Assembly: GCA_964562685.1 (NCBI GenBank)
Contig: CAZLUP010000017.1
Location: 5,995-69,994, forward strand
DNA: 64,000 nucleotides
Source of the DNA: Stanieria sp964562685
Lineage (GTDB): Bacteria; Cyanobacteriota; Cyanobacteriia; Cyanobacteriales; Xenococcaceae
Direction: 5' to 3'
The notes under the pieces are model-generated. The model was not told the origin of the DNA, did no database searches, and worked only from the letters and a program-made list of their open reading frames with translations. How positions within the stretch are numbered: the first letter of the stretch is position 1; each line of letters opens with the position of its first letter. A program made the position numbers and the translations under genes. Below are positions 26,220 through 35,145 of this stretch, piece after piece.

Positions 26220-27065
26220 TTACGATTGTGGTGCAATTAATTTTTGGATATAAGCGATCGCACGGTCTAAAATTAAACCTACTGCACCGATATAAATTAC
26301 TGCCAAGATAATTTCACTGATATAGTTTTGTTGATAAGCATCCCAGATGAAGAAACCGATGCCAACAATACCTGACATAACAATTTCTGCTGCGATAATT
26401 GCTAACCAAGCTAAACCAATCCCAATTCTTAAACCAGTGAAAATGTAAGGTAAAGCGGAAGGTAAAAGAATTTTGAAGAAGAATTTGTAATTAGATAATT
26501 TTAAGACTCGACGAACATTAATATAGTCTTGAGGAATTTGTTTAACGCCTTCAGGAGTATTAATTAAAATCGGCCAAACTGAAGTAATAAAGATTACGAA
26601 AATAGCAGCAGGTTGGTTTTGTTGTAGAGCGACTAAAGCGATGGGAACCCATGCCAAAGGTGCAACCATTCTTAAGAATTGAAAAATCGGGTCTAAAGCT
26701 TTATCAAGTAAGGGCTGTGTTCCGACTAAAATACCAGTACTAATGCCAACCAAAGCAGCTAGAGAATAGCCCTGTGCCACCCTGCCTAAACTTGCCATGG
26801 TTTGCCAAAATAAACCTTTATCTAAACCACCGCGGTCGTAAAAAGGATAAAGTAATAAAGTTCGGGTTCTTTCATCTGTCCACAAACTGGTAGGACCTGG
26901 TAATCTCATTCCAGGAAGCATTGCTACAATCTCCCAAAGAATTAAGAATCCAAGAATTCCGATTAAAGGTGGCAAAATATTGTCTTTGTTTTTCTGCCAA
27001 AATCTGGCGATCGCATTACTATTTCTTGCACCATTTCTACGCATTCTCGGTGTACTTACAGCCAT
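26220..27065 (-). CDS. nrtB: nitrate ABC transporter permease NrtB
   Basis: The integral membrane subunit, 281 residues from the ATG at 27065 (MAVSTPRMRRNG). The longer frame upstream is just translated tandem repeat. FLILWEIVAMLPG opens the first helix. The conserved permease cytoplasmic loop is present (RIGIGLAWLAIIAAEIVMSG), as is TSVWPILINTPEGVKQIP. In the nitrate/taurine-type family, NrtB forms the channel fed by lipoprotein NrtA and powered by NrtC/NrtD. It lies second in the operon, separated from nrtA by a repeat tract and from nrtC by a perfect palindrome. Confidence 0.95.
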   Translation of the reverse strand: MAVSTPRMRRNGARNSNAIARFWQKNKDNILPPLIGILGFLILWEIVAMLPGMRLPGPTSLWTDERTRTLLLYPFYDRGGLDKGLFWQTMASLGRVAQGYSLAALVGISTGILVGTQPLLDKALDPIFQFLRMVAPLAWVPIALVALQQNQPAAIFVIFITSVWPILINTPEGVKQIPQDYINVRRVLKLSNYKFFFKILLPSALPYIFTGLRIGIGLAWLAIIAAEIVMSGIVGIGFFIWDAYQQNYISEIILAVIYIGAVGLILDRAIAYIQKLIAPQS

Positions 27066-27090
27066 GATGTTCATTGCTCCTTTGATTAAA

Positions 27091-27207
27091 ATTTGTTGTT
27101 TGTCTTTTGTCCTTTGTCCTTTGTCTTTCGTCTTGATAACCAATGACCAATAACCAATGACCAATGACCAATAACTAATGACCAATGACCAATGACCAAT
27201 GACAAAT
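27091..27207. repeat. tandem heptamer repeats between nrtA and nrtB
   Basis: First a TTTGTCC/TTTGTCT tract (about 27091-27134), then CAATGAC/CAATAAC heptamers (27137-27207). Both are short tandemly repeated repetitive sequences typical of filamentous and some coccoid cyanobacteria. The heptamer unit suggests slippage growth. Confidence 0.85.
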
Positions 27208-27209
27208 AA

Positions 27210-28571
27210 CTACACTTTTTTGATTTCCAGACTATTTAAATAAGCTTCGGGATTTTGAGGGTCAAATGTTTTACCATCAAAGAATTTTTCGACACCTCTG
27301 GATGTATCTGTTGGAATATCGGCAGCAGCAATTCCTGCTTCTTTAGCTGCTTCTTTCCATAAATCTTCCCGATTAACTCGGTCAATAATCTGTTTGGCGG
27401 TATCAATATCGGGAATAGCATCTTTATGGAAACCCCAACGAATACTTTCGGTTAAGAACCAAAGATCGTGGCTTTTGTAAGGATAAGAAACGCTACCAAT
27501 ACCATCCTTCCAATACAATGGACCCATATTTTTGTCTTGGATTTCCGCTTTCCCATCTCCCATTTTGTAGTTACCTTTATAGGGAGATTGAATAATATCT
27601 GCGGGAATATTAAAGTAGTTTCTACCAGAAACAATACTTACTACCGCTTCACGATTATTGGTTTCATCAATCCATTTTTGTGCCTCCATTAATCCTTTCA
27701 ATAAAGCTTTAGTTGCTTTGGGATTCTTATCTACCCAATCTGCCCGAATTGCTAAATATTCTTCTGGGTGAAATTTCCAAATTTCAGAGGTTAAAGCTGC
27801 CATAAAACCGATATCTTCTGTAATAATGCGATAAGGCCAAGGATCTCCTGTACTAAAGGCATCCATCGTTCCATTACGCATACCCTGTACTGTTTCGGCG
27901 GGAGGTACGGCTAAGAGATCGATATCTTTGTCTGGATCGACACCACCGGCAGCAAACCAATAACGAATCCAAAAGTCTTGGTTAACATTAGGGAAAGTAT
28001 GGGCAGCCTTGAATTTTCGCCCTTCAGTTTTGGCATAACCTTTAACAAAGTCGGCTGCATTAGAAATATCTAAACCCAGTCCCTTGCCTTGGTTTTTTCC
28101 TGCGATCGCAATACCATTACCATGAGTATTTAATTGTGCCAAAACATACATCGGGACTTTATTGCCATTAGTAATAATCCCTTCACTAATTAAATGAGGC
28201 ATGGGCATTTGCCATTGTCCTCCATCAATACCACCACCTTGAGAACCGATGGTGACGTTATCTCTTGCCGATGCCCAGTTTGTCTGTTTGGAAACCTCGA
28301 CATCAGTCATGCCATATTTAGCAAAGAAACCTTTTTCCTTGGCAATAATTAAAGGTGCAGATTCGACAATCGGAATGTAACCCAAAACAATCTTCGTAGT
28401 TTCAGGCATCTGTTCGGGACTGAGTTCGGCTGCTTCTACTTGTTGGGTAGCTGCTGTACCACCAGGTTCGGGGGGATTTCCCAAACAACCCTTCAAAAAT
28501 ACTGCACTAACGCCAGAAGCAGCAGCAGTTGTTAAAAATCTGCGACGTGAAAATCTAGGAAAATTAGACAT
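27210..28571 (-). CDS. nrtA: nitrate-binding lipoprotein NrtA
   Basis: A 453-residue periplasmic substrate-binding protein. The N-terminus SRRRFLTTAAASG is a twin-arginine-like start, with a lipobox around LKGC (C29), so it is exported and lipid-anchored. The body (VLGYIPIVESAPLIIAKEKG, WQMPMPHLISEG, GNGIAIAGKN, DAFSTGDPWPYRIITEDIGF) follows cyanobacterial NrtA, which captures nitrate and nitrite. It is first in nrtABCD. The 630-bp upstream region should hold an NtcA-dependent promoter, but I could not find a clean GTA-N8-TAC box there. Confidence 0.95.
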   Translation of the reverse strand: MSNFPRFSRRRFLTTAAASGVSAVFLKGCLGNPPEPGGTAATQQVEAAELSPEQMPETTKIVLGYIPIVESAPLIIAKEKGFFAKYGMTDVEVSKQTNWASARDNVTIGSQGGGIDGGQWQMPMPHLISEGIITNGNKVPMYVLAQLNTHGNGIAIAGKNQGKGLGLDISNAADFVKGYAKTEGRKFKAAHTFPNVNQDFWIRYWFAAGGVDPDKDIDLLAVPPAETVQGMRNGTMDAFSTGDPWPYRIITEDIGFMAALTSEIWKFHPEEYLAIRADWVDKNPKATKALLKGLMEAQKWIDETNNREAVVSIVSGRNYFNIPADIIQSPYKGNYKMGDGKAEIQDKNMGPLYWKDGIGSVSYPYKSHDLWFLTESIRWGFHKDAIPDIDTAKQIIDRVNREDLWKEAAKEAGIAAADIPTDTSRGVEKFFDGKTFDPQNPEAYLNSLEIKKV

Positions 28572-29204
28572 AAAACCTCCTGACTGCCTATTCGATTAGG
28601 CAGATAAGTTAAATAAGAGTAAATGGTAATAAAAACCTGTAATATCTAACTTTTGTGGCTGAAACACTGCCAATTAAGCTAAATACTGGGGATAGTTAAT
28701 TAGTTGATTTTTTTTGTGTAAATTGTGTTTGCTTGCTTTGATAACCAATAGTCTATCACAAACTAAAAATCATTTATTTAGTTCTATGATTAAAAAACTA
28801 ATTTTAATTATAAATTTTAATTAATTGTCTCAAAATCCTTATTTCAGAAAAGACAGACAAAGATGCTGGTAATTTTGGAACTGATTTACCAGCCACGTGG
28901 TTTCCTAGTGTAGAGACGGAATATGTTAAATCTTTAGAGAGGTCAATGGTTTAAAGCGATTGCGAATAAAAAGAGATTCTATTCAACTGCCAATAGTTGT
29001 CAGACAAAAGCGATCGCTAATACTGCGTAGTCAGCATCGATAGTTACAGCAGTACAAGTGATGATTAGAACATTATATTTAAGTGTAGTTAAGGTAATGC
29101 TATATTTGTGGCGAAGAACAATTAGCGATCGCCAGTAGAAATATAATAAACACTTGTTGCCGAGATGATAGTCAATGTTCTACTATCTTAAGGCTACGAG
29201 TAGT
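28572..29204. other. nrtA upstream region with possible gene debris
   Basis: Contains the nrtA promoter side (28572-28800), in which I found no exact NtcA box. A plus-strand frame at about 28830-28953 reads DKDAGNFGTDLPATWFPSVE before a stop; it looks protein-like but I cannot assign it. No intact gene is present. Confidence 0.4.
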
Positions 29205-29558
29205 TCACCTAGCCCAAGTTTTTAGTAACCAACCAATGACAATTCCTAAGCCAACAAACCGAACTACTTGCCAAAAAGGACTGAAATTAATTAACAGACG
29301 ACTTTCTAAATTTAACTGAACTTCAGCTAATTTTTGTTGCAGATGTTTTAATTCTGTTTTGATCGGCTCTTTAGTAACATTATTTTTTTGTCGTTGGGTT
29401 AACTCTTGTTGTTCTTGCAACAATTGAGAATAGATTTGCCAATCTTGTTTAACCTGAGTATAACGTTCTTGTAGTTCATCAAGCGATCGCTCTACTTCAA
29501 CTAAAACTTGGGCGATCTGCTCATCATCTTTAATCTGACTAGAATTGTTTGGAGACAT
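29205..29558 (-). CDS. coiled-coil protein with C-terminal membrane anchor
   Basis: A 117-residue protein. Residues 12-85 are rich in Glu, Gln, Leu and Lys and predicted coiled coil (EVERSLDELQERYTQVKQDW). A C-terminal transmembrane helix follows (WQVVRFVGLGIVIGWLL), ending KTWAR. It is probably tail-anchored with a cytoplasmic coiled coil. I do not recognise a named family; relatives are expected only in cyanobacteria. Confidence 0.6.
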   Translation of the reverse strand: MSPNNSSQIKDDEQIAQVLVEVERSLDELQERYTQVKQDWQIYSQLLQEQQELTQRQKNNVTKEPIKTELKHLQQKLAEVQLNLESRLLINFSPFWQVVRFVGLGIVIGWLLKTWAR

Positions 29559-29571
29559 CTTAAAATATAGT

Positions 29572-29617
29572 GAGGGGCTGTCTCTGGCGTTGCACGGCAG
29601 AGTTGATACGCCCCGTC
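29572..29617 (+). repeat. 46-nt palindromic mini-repeat (GAGGGGCTGTC...GCCCCGTC)
   Basis: An intergenic copy between two divergent small genes. The ends GAGGGGCTGTC/CGCCCCGTC and the central GCGTTG core match the insert in the DUF72 gene (minus strand 3326-3370), with compensating changes in the stems. Confidence 0.7.
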
Positions 29618-29646
29618 AAAGTAAAAGACCTCTACGATATTAACCC

Positions 29647-29928
29647 ATGTCTGAAATAACTCAACTATCTAAAACCGAGCTTCTTAAAGAAATAGATACA
29701 GTAGAATTAGCCCAAGCATTAGCCGAACGTCTTGCGATCGCTCCCCAAGATTGGCATCGTCTCAAAGCCAATCGTCAAGCGCAAGCTGGACAACAATTAG
29801 GTGCTGCTTTGGTTTTCCTTTTGAAAAATCAGCCCCAAGAAGCATTAATGCGTCTTAATCAAGCTACAGGTTGGTTAGATCGTTCTATTTCTGCACCGCC
29901 TTGCCCTACTCACGGTGAGAAAAAGTAA
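29647..29928 (+). CDS. conserved cyanobacterial hypothetical protein (DUF6439-like)
   Basis: A 93-residue soluble protein. LAQALAERLAIAPQDWHRLK (21-40) then LGAALVFLLKNQPQEALMRL (52-71) form helices, ending with CPTHGEKK. I recall this type as a cyanobacteria-restricted family (DUF6439), with no known role. It is divergent from the coiled-coil gene, with the mini-repeat between them. Confidence 0.6.
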   Translation: MSEITQLSKTELLKEIDTVELAQALAERLAIAPQDWHRLKANRQAQAGQQLGAALVFLLKNQPQEALMRLNQATGWLDRSISAPPCPTHGEKK

Positions 29929-30367
29929 AAAGCAGGAATTGAGCATCTCAAGCAAATACAATCTAGAAATGTTTTGCTTTAAATAAACTTAATATAAATA
30001 TAGGTTGTTCAGTATCATTACTCGATTGTTTCAAGTCTTATAAATTCTAGACTTACGAGCAACTTAATTTCATGAACGGCAAACAATTATTAACTGATGC
30101 CGTTTTTTTATTAGTAATTAACGCAAACATAACTACCAAATTTCTGCTCAAATTTCGTAAGAATACTGAAGTTGTATAAAGATATTTTGATTACACTAAT
30201 AATTAATAACCCCAAAGATTTATTACTTTTTTATATTTAGCAAATCATATTAGTTAACATTGCACTCCTGAATTTATGGAGATTAAATCACAAGCGTTAA
30301 CTATTAAAAAGCGATTATTAAACCGCTTGCTAGATATTTATTGTCTTAAACTCAGGAGAAATTACTC
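29929..30367. other. intergenic with terminator and possible small RNA
   Basis: Two hairpins: AAGTCT/AGACTT (about 30033-30054), and the terminator listed separately. They lie 100-180 bp past the preceding stop. An AT-rich, weakly promoter-like stretch lies at 29974-29999. An independent short RNA of about 110 nt is possible but not proven. Confidence 0.35.
30075..30109 (+). terminator. rho-independent terminator
   Basis: AACGGC, an 18-nt loop, GCCGTT, then seven Ts, about 150 bp downstream of the DUF6439-like gene. Confidence 0.65.
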
Positions 30368-30595
30368 ATGTATATCAAATCTTTTTTTAAACTTTGTTTA
30401 GTTATGTTTCTAACCTATGTAACTTTAGGGGACGAGTTTCTTCCTCAACCTTATAGTACTAATAGCCAGAAAGTCCGCAGCGAAATTAATCAATTTTTAA
30501 TTAGCCTTTTACCCAACAAAGAGTTCGACACTCTTCAACATACTACTAACACGATTCAACAATTAGAAAAAGGAGAACTTTCTTCTTCTTTTTAA
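30368..30595 (+). CDS. small exported hypothetical protein
   Basis: A 75-residue ORF with a good Shine-Dalgarno (CAGGAGA, 8 nt before the ATG). The N-terminus (MYIKSFFKLCLVMFLTYVTLG) is a signal peptide or membrane anchor. The remainder is polar, with VRSEINQFLISLLPNKEFDT. I recognise no family. The ribosome site and a plausible N-terminus make it likely real. Confidence 0.5.
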   Translation: MYIKSFFKLCLVMFLTYVTLGDEFLPQPYSTNSQKVRSEINQFLISLLPNKEFDTLQHTTNTIQQLEKGELSSSF

Positions 30596-30653
30596 AGAAG
30601 ACCATCACTCCAATAAAATTTTTTAACTCATGCTAAATACTCAAAATCAAACT

Positions 30654-30682
30654 GTAAGGGCGTAGCACTGCTATGCCCTTAC
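30654..30682. repeat. 29-bp palindrome, second copy
   Basis: GTAAGGGCGTAGCA-C-TGCTATGCCCTTAC: the same size and GTA/TAC ends as the palindrome at 26185-26213, with one G-T mismatch. It lies between convergent genes and may terminate both. Confidence 0.75.
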
Positions 30683-30741
30683 TTTTAAGGCTCATTGTTA
30701 ATTACCAACCAAATAACAACTCGATATCTTGAGGTAATTAC

Positions 30742-31737
30742 TTATTTATTCTTCAACCAACTAAACATTGCTCGTAAATCTTTACCAACTTCCTCAATCG
30801 AATGTTCTGCTTCTTGACGACGCATAGCAGTAAAACCAGGTTTACCAGATTGATTTTCTAAAACAAATTCTCGGGCAAATTGACCAGATTGAATTTCTGA
30901 TAAAATTTTACGCATTTCTGCTTTAGTTGCATCAGTTACTACACGGGGACCACGAGTATAATCTCCGTATTCAGCAGTATTAGAAATACTATCACGCATT
31001 TTAGCTAAACCGCCTTCCACAACCAGGTCGACGATTAATTTAACTTCATGAAGACATTCAAAATAAGCAAGTTCGGGTTGATAACCAGCTTCAACCAAGG
31101 TTTCAAATCCAGCTTTAATTAAAGCACTCAAACCGCCACAAAGAACTGCTTGTTCCCCAAACAAATCAGTTTCTGTTTCCTCTCTAAAAGTAGTTTCCAA
31201 AATACCTGCACGAGTACCACCAATACCTTTAGCATAAGCCATAGCGCGATCGCGTGCTTGTCCAGAAGCGTCTTGATAAACTGCAAATAAACAGGGGACA
31301 CCTTGTCCTTGTTCGTAGGTACGTCTAACCAGATGTCCGGGACCTTTAGGTGCAACCATGACGACATCAACAAATTCTGGAGGAACAACTTGACCAAAAT
31401 GAATATTAAAACCGTGAGCAAAAGCTAAAATCTTACCTTCGCTGAGATTTGGTTCAATTTCGTTTTTATAGATACTTTTTTGTGCTTCATCTGGTAGCAA
31501 AATCATAATCAGGTCTGCTGCTGCTGCTGCATCGGCAACATTTTTCACAGTTAGACCTGCTGCTTCTGCTTTGGCGATGGATTTACTACCAGGGTATAAA
31601 CCAACAATAACGTTGATTCCGCTATCTTTTAAATTAAGAGCATGAGCGTGTCCTTGAGAACCATAACCAATAATCGCTACAGTTTTACTAGCCAATAAAT
31701 CTAAATTGGCATCCTCATCATAGTACATCCGCGCCAT
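30742..31737 (-). CDS. ilvC: ketol-acid reductoisomerase
   Basis: A 331-residue class I enzyme of branched-chain amino acid synthesis; it converts acetolactate (or acetohydroxybutyrate) to the dihydroxy acid with NADPH and Mg. Visible motifs: VAIIGYGSQGHAHALNLKDSG (nucleotide binding), AFAHGFNIHFGQVVPP, VMVAPKGPGHLVRRTYEQG, ETDLFGEQAVLCGG (metal-binding Asp and Glu) and ISNTAEYGDYTRGP. The gene is full length and intact. It stands alone. Confidence 0.97.
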   Translation of the reverse strand: MARMYYDEDANLDLLASKTVAIIGYGSQGHAHALNLKDSGINVIVGLYPGSKSIAKAEAAGLTVKNVADAAAAADLIMILLPDEAQKSIYKNEIEPNLSEGKILAFAHGFNIHFGQVVPPEFVDVVMVAPKGPGHLVRRTYEQGQGVPCLFAVYQDASGQARDRAMAYAKGIGGTRAGILETTFREETETDLFGEQAVLCGGLSALIKAGFETLVEAGYQPELAYFECLHEVKLIVDLVVEGGLAKMRDSISNTAEYGDYTRGPRVVTDATKAEMRKILSEIQSGQFAREFVLENQSGKPGFTAMRRQEAEHSIEEVGKDLRAMFSWLKNK

Positions 31738-31945
31738 AATAATCGATCTCCTATATACAAACCGCGTTTAGGCAACTTAGCAAAAAGTGCTGCAAACTTA
31801 TAATTATACTTTTTTGGTTGTAGCTAAAAGATCATTATTTTTGAAATTATTTGATTGTAAGATATTTTGTCTGCCATTTGAGAAGGAAGATTACAGTGTA
31901 GAGAGTTGGGAAAGAGTATTTTTCTCAAACCCAAACTTCCATAAT

Positions 31946-32266
31946 TTACATACGCGCTAGCGCAGATATTTTAGATACTGTTTTTGGATTTAGACCTCTT
32001 AATTCTTCGTGGTCTAACCACCCTTCTTTCAGTAATCTAGCCAAGACAAACACGAAATTAGAATGGTCATAATCATACTTGCCGTCTATTTCGTGTCTTT
32101 TGGTACTTAATAAATCATGTAAATACCATAGATCTTTAAGCTCTGTAATCTGACTAGCTTGCTCGCGAACAATCTTGATTAAGGCAAAGGTTTCTCTTTG
32201 ATAAGCTTTCTCAAACGCTTGTTTCGCTATCTGTTCCTCGGTTTCAGACCATTGAATTTCACTCAC
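31946..32266 (-). CDS. frp: fluorescence recovery protein FRP
   Basis: A 106-residue all-helical protein matching Synechocystis FRP. QASQITELKDLWYLHDLLST and KRHEIDGKYDYDHSNFVFVL contain the OCP-contacting residues Trp47, His50, Asp51 and Arg57, equivalent to W50, H53, D54 and R60. The end KTVSKISALARM also matches. FRP binds the active red form of OCP, detaches it from the phycobilisome and speeds return to the orange form. The gene follows ocp on the same strand after 133 bp, the usual order. Confidence 0.93.
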   Translation of the reverse strand: MSEIQWSETEEQIAKQAFEKAYQRETFALIKIVREQASQITELKDLWYLHDLLSTKRHEIDGKYDYDHSNFVFVLARLLKEGWLDHEELRGLNPKTVSKISALARM

Positions 32267-32399
32267 TTGTAATATTGACGATAAACTGTAACATATATAT
32301 ACGTATCTCTATCTTAGTACGAGCCTTCCTGGCTCAAAGTCTAACTGGCAGTTTTGGTTAACTTTGAAGTAATAGGATTAGCTCGCACTAGGGTTTCTT

Positions 32400-33359
32400 C
32401 TAGCGAACTAGATTAAGCAACTCTTTAGGAGATGCTAGTAAGTCAATCGCCACAAAGAAAATTTTATTCTCGGAATTAAGCAAAAATCTCCAAGCCATAT
32501 TCATACCTACACCTGCACCAAACCAAGGAGTTTGAACTTTACCAGTAACCTTGATTTGAGTAAAACCATCTTCAGCAGGTTCAGCAACGCCTCGTTCTGG
32601 CATTAACTTGAGGTTTTGACATTCTTCCCTAAAGAATCTTAACACCGCGTCTTTGCCAACAATTGGTTTTTGGAAAGGAGGTTGCAGCGCACCGTCGGGA
32701 GCAAAAAGTTTAATTAACTCATCAAAATCATTGGCATTCAATAAATTCATGTAGCTCAAAACAGTAGAATTATTAATTCCTTCGATTTTGACACTGGTGC
32801 GTTTTGCCATGTCTGTAGGAGGAACAACTGGTTCAGAAACTTTAGTATATTGACCCAGTTTGTTTTTATCAAAGCCCATATCAACTACAGCGTTACGCAG
32901 AACGGTGATTTGTTGACCAGATTCCATGTCTCTGAGTGCTTGCAACACCGCCGAAGCATTTGCAGAAAGTTTATAGCCTTTGGGAATTGGAGCGACAATA
33001 CCTTCTTCCATCCATTGTCCTAGTCGGTACCAGAAACCGAGCTTAATATTAGGAGTCCAGGTAGCATAGGTACGACAAATAGCTGTATCAGCGTGATTTG
33101 CCAAGTCGCACATTACCTGAGATTGCTCTTGAAAACTCATTTGCCGAATTTCGTTTAACGTATTTTCAGCAAACTGCATATTAGCTGCGCCAGGGGCAGC
33201 AACGGTAACAGTTTTGCCCATTTCTAAATAAGCAAACCAAATCCATGCTAATTGATCTTCAGCACTAAGCTGATTAAATCTAGCGATTGTGGCTGGCACG
33301 GCATCAGCAGATAAAGTATTTGGAAAAATGCCACGGGCTGAATCGATAGTAAAAGGCAT
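32400..33359 (-). CDS. ocp: orange carotenoid protein (OCP1 type)
   Basis: A 319-residue light-sensing carotenoprotein that quenches phycobilisome excitation under strong blue-green light. Residues 1-165 are the helical N-terminal domain with carotenoid-lining Tyr44, Trp101 and Trp110, and Arg155, which binds the phycobilisome. The linker (166-195) leads to an NTF2-like C-terminal domain with Tyr203 and Trp290, which hydrogen-bond the keto group (Y201/W288 in Synechocystis). The linker and the adjacent frp point to OCP1. Ketocarotenoid synthesis must be encoded elsewhere. Confidence 0.97.
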   Translation of the reverse strand: MPFTIDSARGIFPNTLSADAVPATIARFNQLSAEDQLAWIWFAYLEMGKTVTVAAPGAANMQFAENTLNEIRQMSFQEQSQVMCDLANHADTAICRTYATWTPNIKLGFWYRLGQWMEEGIVAPIPKGYKLSANASAVLQALRDMESGQQITVLRNAVVDMGFDKNKLGQYTKVSEPVVPPTDMAKRTSVKIEGINNSTVLSYMNLLNANDFDELIKLFAPDGALQPPFQKPIVGKDAVLRFFREECQNLKLMPERGVAEPAEDGFTQIKVTGKVQTPWFGAGVGMNMAWRFLLNSENKIFFVAIDLLASPKELLNLVR

Positions 33360-33605
33360 GAATGTTCCTCAGCTAAATTTCAATGTGAAGTCACAGATTA
33401 CTTCGGTGTAACACAACGAAGTCTATTGTGAGCGTTGGTAAACATTACCCTGGTGAGATTCTTCGCTTTGCTCAGAACCAGGGCTTGCGTTCACTTCGTC
33501 AAAAAAACGCTTTTGTTTTTTGAACACTGTTACTATTGTAAACATATATTTCAAAAAAATAAGTTTTATTAAAAAAATTGAATTACTAGCTTTTTAATAT
33601 TAAGC
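33360..33605. other. ocp upstream region with small inverted repeat
   Basis: Contains CCCTGGT/ACCAGGG arms (33449-33483 region) around TTCGCTTTGCTCAG. The same 14-mer lies inside another inverted repeat at 52768-52791. The ocp promoter should lie here. A single TTTACAAT-like half-site occurs near 33533-33545 on the minus strand, but I see no full HLR1. Confidence 0.4.
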
Positions 33606-33630
33606 AAAAAAAACTCGACCAAAAGTCGAG
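33606..33630 (-). terminator. hom terminator
   Basis: Read on the minus strand: CTCGAC-TTTTG-GTCGAG followed by eight Ts, 59 bp after the hom stop. Confidence 0.8.
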
Positions 33631-33688
33631 GTTAGTTTTAAATATGTTCGCTCAATAGCGATCGCTTGTCACCAGACAAAAGTTAAGT

Positions 33689-34981
33689 TCAAAGCACTCT
33701 TAAAATACTAGGAATGCTATCAATTGCTTCTAAACTGCGAATTTCTGCTAAAGCCTGACGAAAATTACCTTCTTTAACGTCATGGGTAACTACCACAATT
33801 TCTGCTAATTTGTTTTGAAAACCAATTTGGACGACTGACTCCAAACTGACATTATGATTACCAAAAGCTGTCCCCAAGTGACCGATTACCCCTGGAATAT
33901 CTTGAGATAAGAAACGAGCATAAAAACGGCTTTCGATTTCTTCCATTGGCGTTAGGCTACAAAAATGTTGATGAGAACAACCTAACAATGGGTCGAGATT
34001 TTTGGTTTTACCGCTACTCTTAAGCAGACCCACAATATTGACAATATCCGAAACAACCGCACTAGCTGTAGCACCAGCACCAGCACCGGGACCAAAAAAC
34101 ATTACCTGTCCCAAAGGTTCACCTTCTACCAAGATGGCATTATAGACATCATTAATATTGGCAAGAGGATGAGTTTTCGGTACAAGGGTAGGATGAACTC
34201 TTACTTCTAAAGAATCGTGTTGATTGTGGATTTTTGCGATCGCTAGTAATTTAATTACAAATCCTAATTTATCAGCGTAACTAATATCTGTAGCACTAAC
34301 GTTGCGAATTCCTTCACAAGCAATTTCTTCGCGCTTTACCCTGTCTCCAAAGGCAATGGTGGCTAAAATACCAATTTTATCGGCTGCATCTAAGCCATCA
34401 ACATCAGCAGTAGGATCGGCTTCCGCATAACCGAGTTGTTGTGCTTCGGCAAGTACTTCAGCAAAATCTGCCCCTGCGGTGGTCATTTTAGTCAAAATAT
34501 AATTAGTTGTACCGTTAACTATCCCAATTACACTCTTAATTCGATTAACACCTAAAGACTGTTTGAGGGGTTTAATAATCGGAATACCACCACCGACAGC
34601 AGCTTCTAATAAAACATATACTCCTGCTTGATTAGCTGCGGTATAAATTTCATCGCCATAACGAGCAATCACAGCTTTATTCGCTGTAACAATGTGTTTA
34701 CCTTCAGCAATGGCTTTAAGTGTTAGTGTTCGTGCTGGTTCTAATCCCCCGATTAATTCTACGACTATATCAATTTCGGGGTCAGTAACAATTTTTTCTA
34801 AATCTGTAGTGAATATTTCCGTAGGTAATTGTACATTTCTCGGTTTATCTAGCGATCGCACGCCGACTTGTTTAATTTCGATTTCTTGTAGGAGAGAATT
34901 ACGTCCTTGAGGATCAAGGAGAATCTCTGCGGTACCTGTTCCTACTGTGCCTAATCCTAGTAAACCAATCTTAAAAGCCAC
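33689..34981 (-). CDS. hom: homoserine dehydrogenase
   Basis: A 430-residue enzyme that reduces aspartate semialdehyde to homoserine for threonine and methionine synthesis. IGLLGLGTVGTGTAEIL (N-terminal Rossmann motif), VELIGGLEPA, VTANKAVIA, GGGIPIIKPL and GIVNGTTNYILTKM are all conserved. The catalytic segment GYAEADPTADVDGLDAADK follows, and the C-terminal ACT domain (PGVIGHLGTAFGNHNVSLES, about 355-430) binds threonine for feedback control. The gene is full length. Confidence 0.97.
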   Translation of the reverse strand: MAFKIGLLGLGTVGTGTAEILLDPQGRNSLLQEIEIKQVGVRSLDKPRNVQLPTEIFTTDLEKIVTDPEIDIVVELIGGLEPARTLTLKAIAEGKHIVTANKAVIARYGDEIYTAANQAGVYVLLEAAVGGGIPIIKPLKQSLGVNRIKSVIGIVNGTTNYILTKMTTAGADFAEVLAEAQQLGYAEADPTADVDGLDAADKIGILATIAFGDRVKREEIACEGIRNVSATDISYADKLGFVIKLLAIAKIHNQHDSLEVRVHPTLVPKTHPLANINDVYNAILVEGEPLGQVMFFGPGAGAGATASAVVSDIVNIVGLLKSSGKTKNLDPLLGCSHQHFCSLTPMEEIESRFYARFLSQDIPGVIGHLGTAFGNHNVSLESVVQIGFQNKLAEIVVVTHDVKEGNFRQALAEIRSLEAIDSIPSILRVL

Positions 34982-35145
34982 GATTTTTGTTTAGACTTTA
35001 ACTGTACTTTATCTAGATTAACTTCAAAGGGTCAGATCTAAAAGTCAAAAGTTAGAAGGCAAAAAGATAGAAACTTAATCTGCTTCCTTGCTCCCTATTC
35101 CCTATTCTTTAATAATTAAATTAATACTGATAACTGGTCACTGAT

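Noticed and set aside
28572..28800. NtcA box upstream of nrtA
   Set aside because: Searched for GTA-N8-TAC by eye; only partial matches (e.g. GTA-N8-TAA), so none is claimed.
28830..28953. Protein-like fragment (DAGNFGTDLPATWFP)
   Set aside because: Short and without a recognisable family, so kept only as a note in the intergenic entry.
33360..33560. HLR1 upstream of ocp
   Set aside because: Only one half-site-like sequence; the second octamer is absent.
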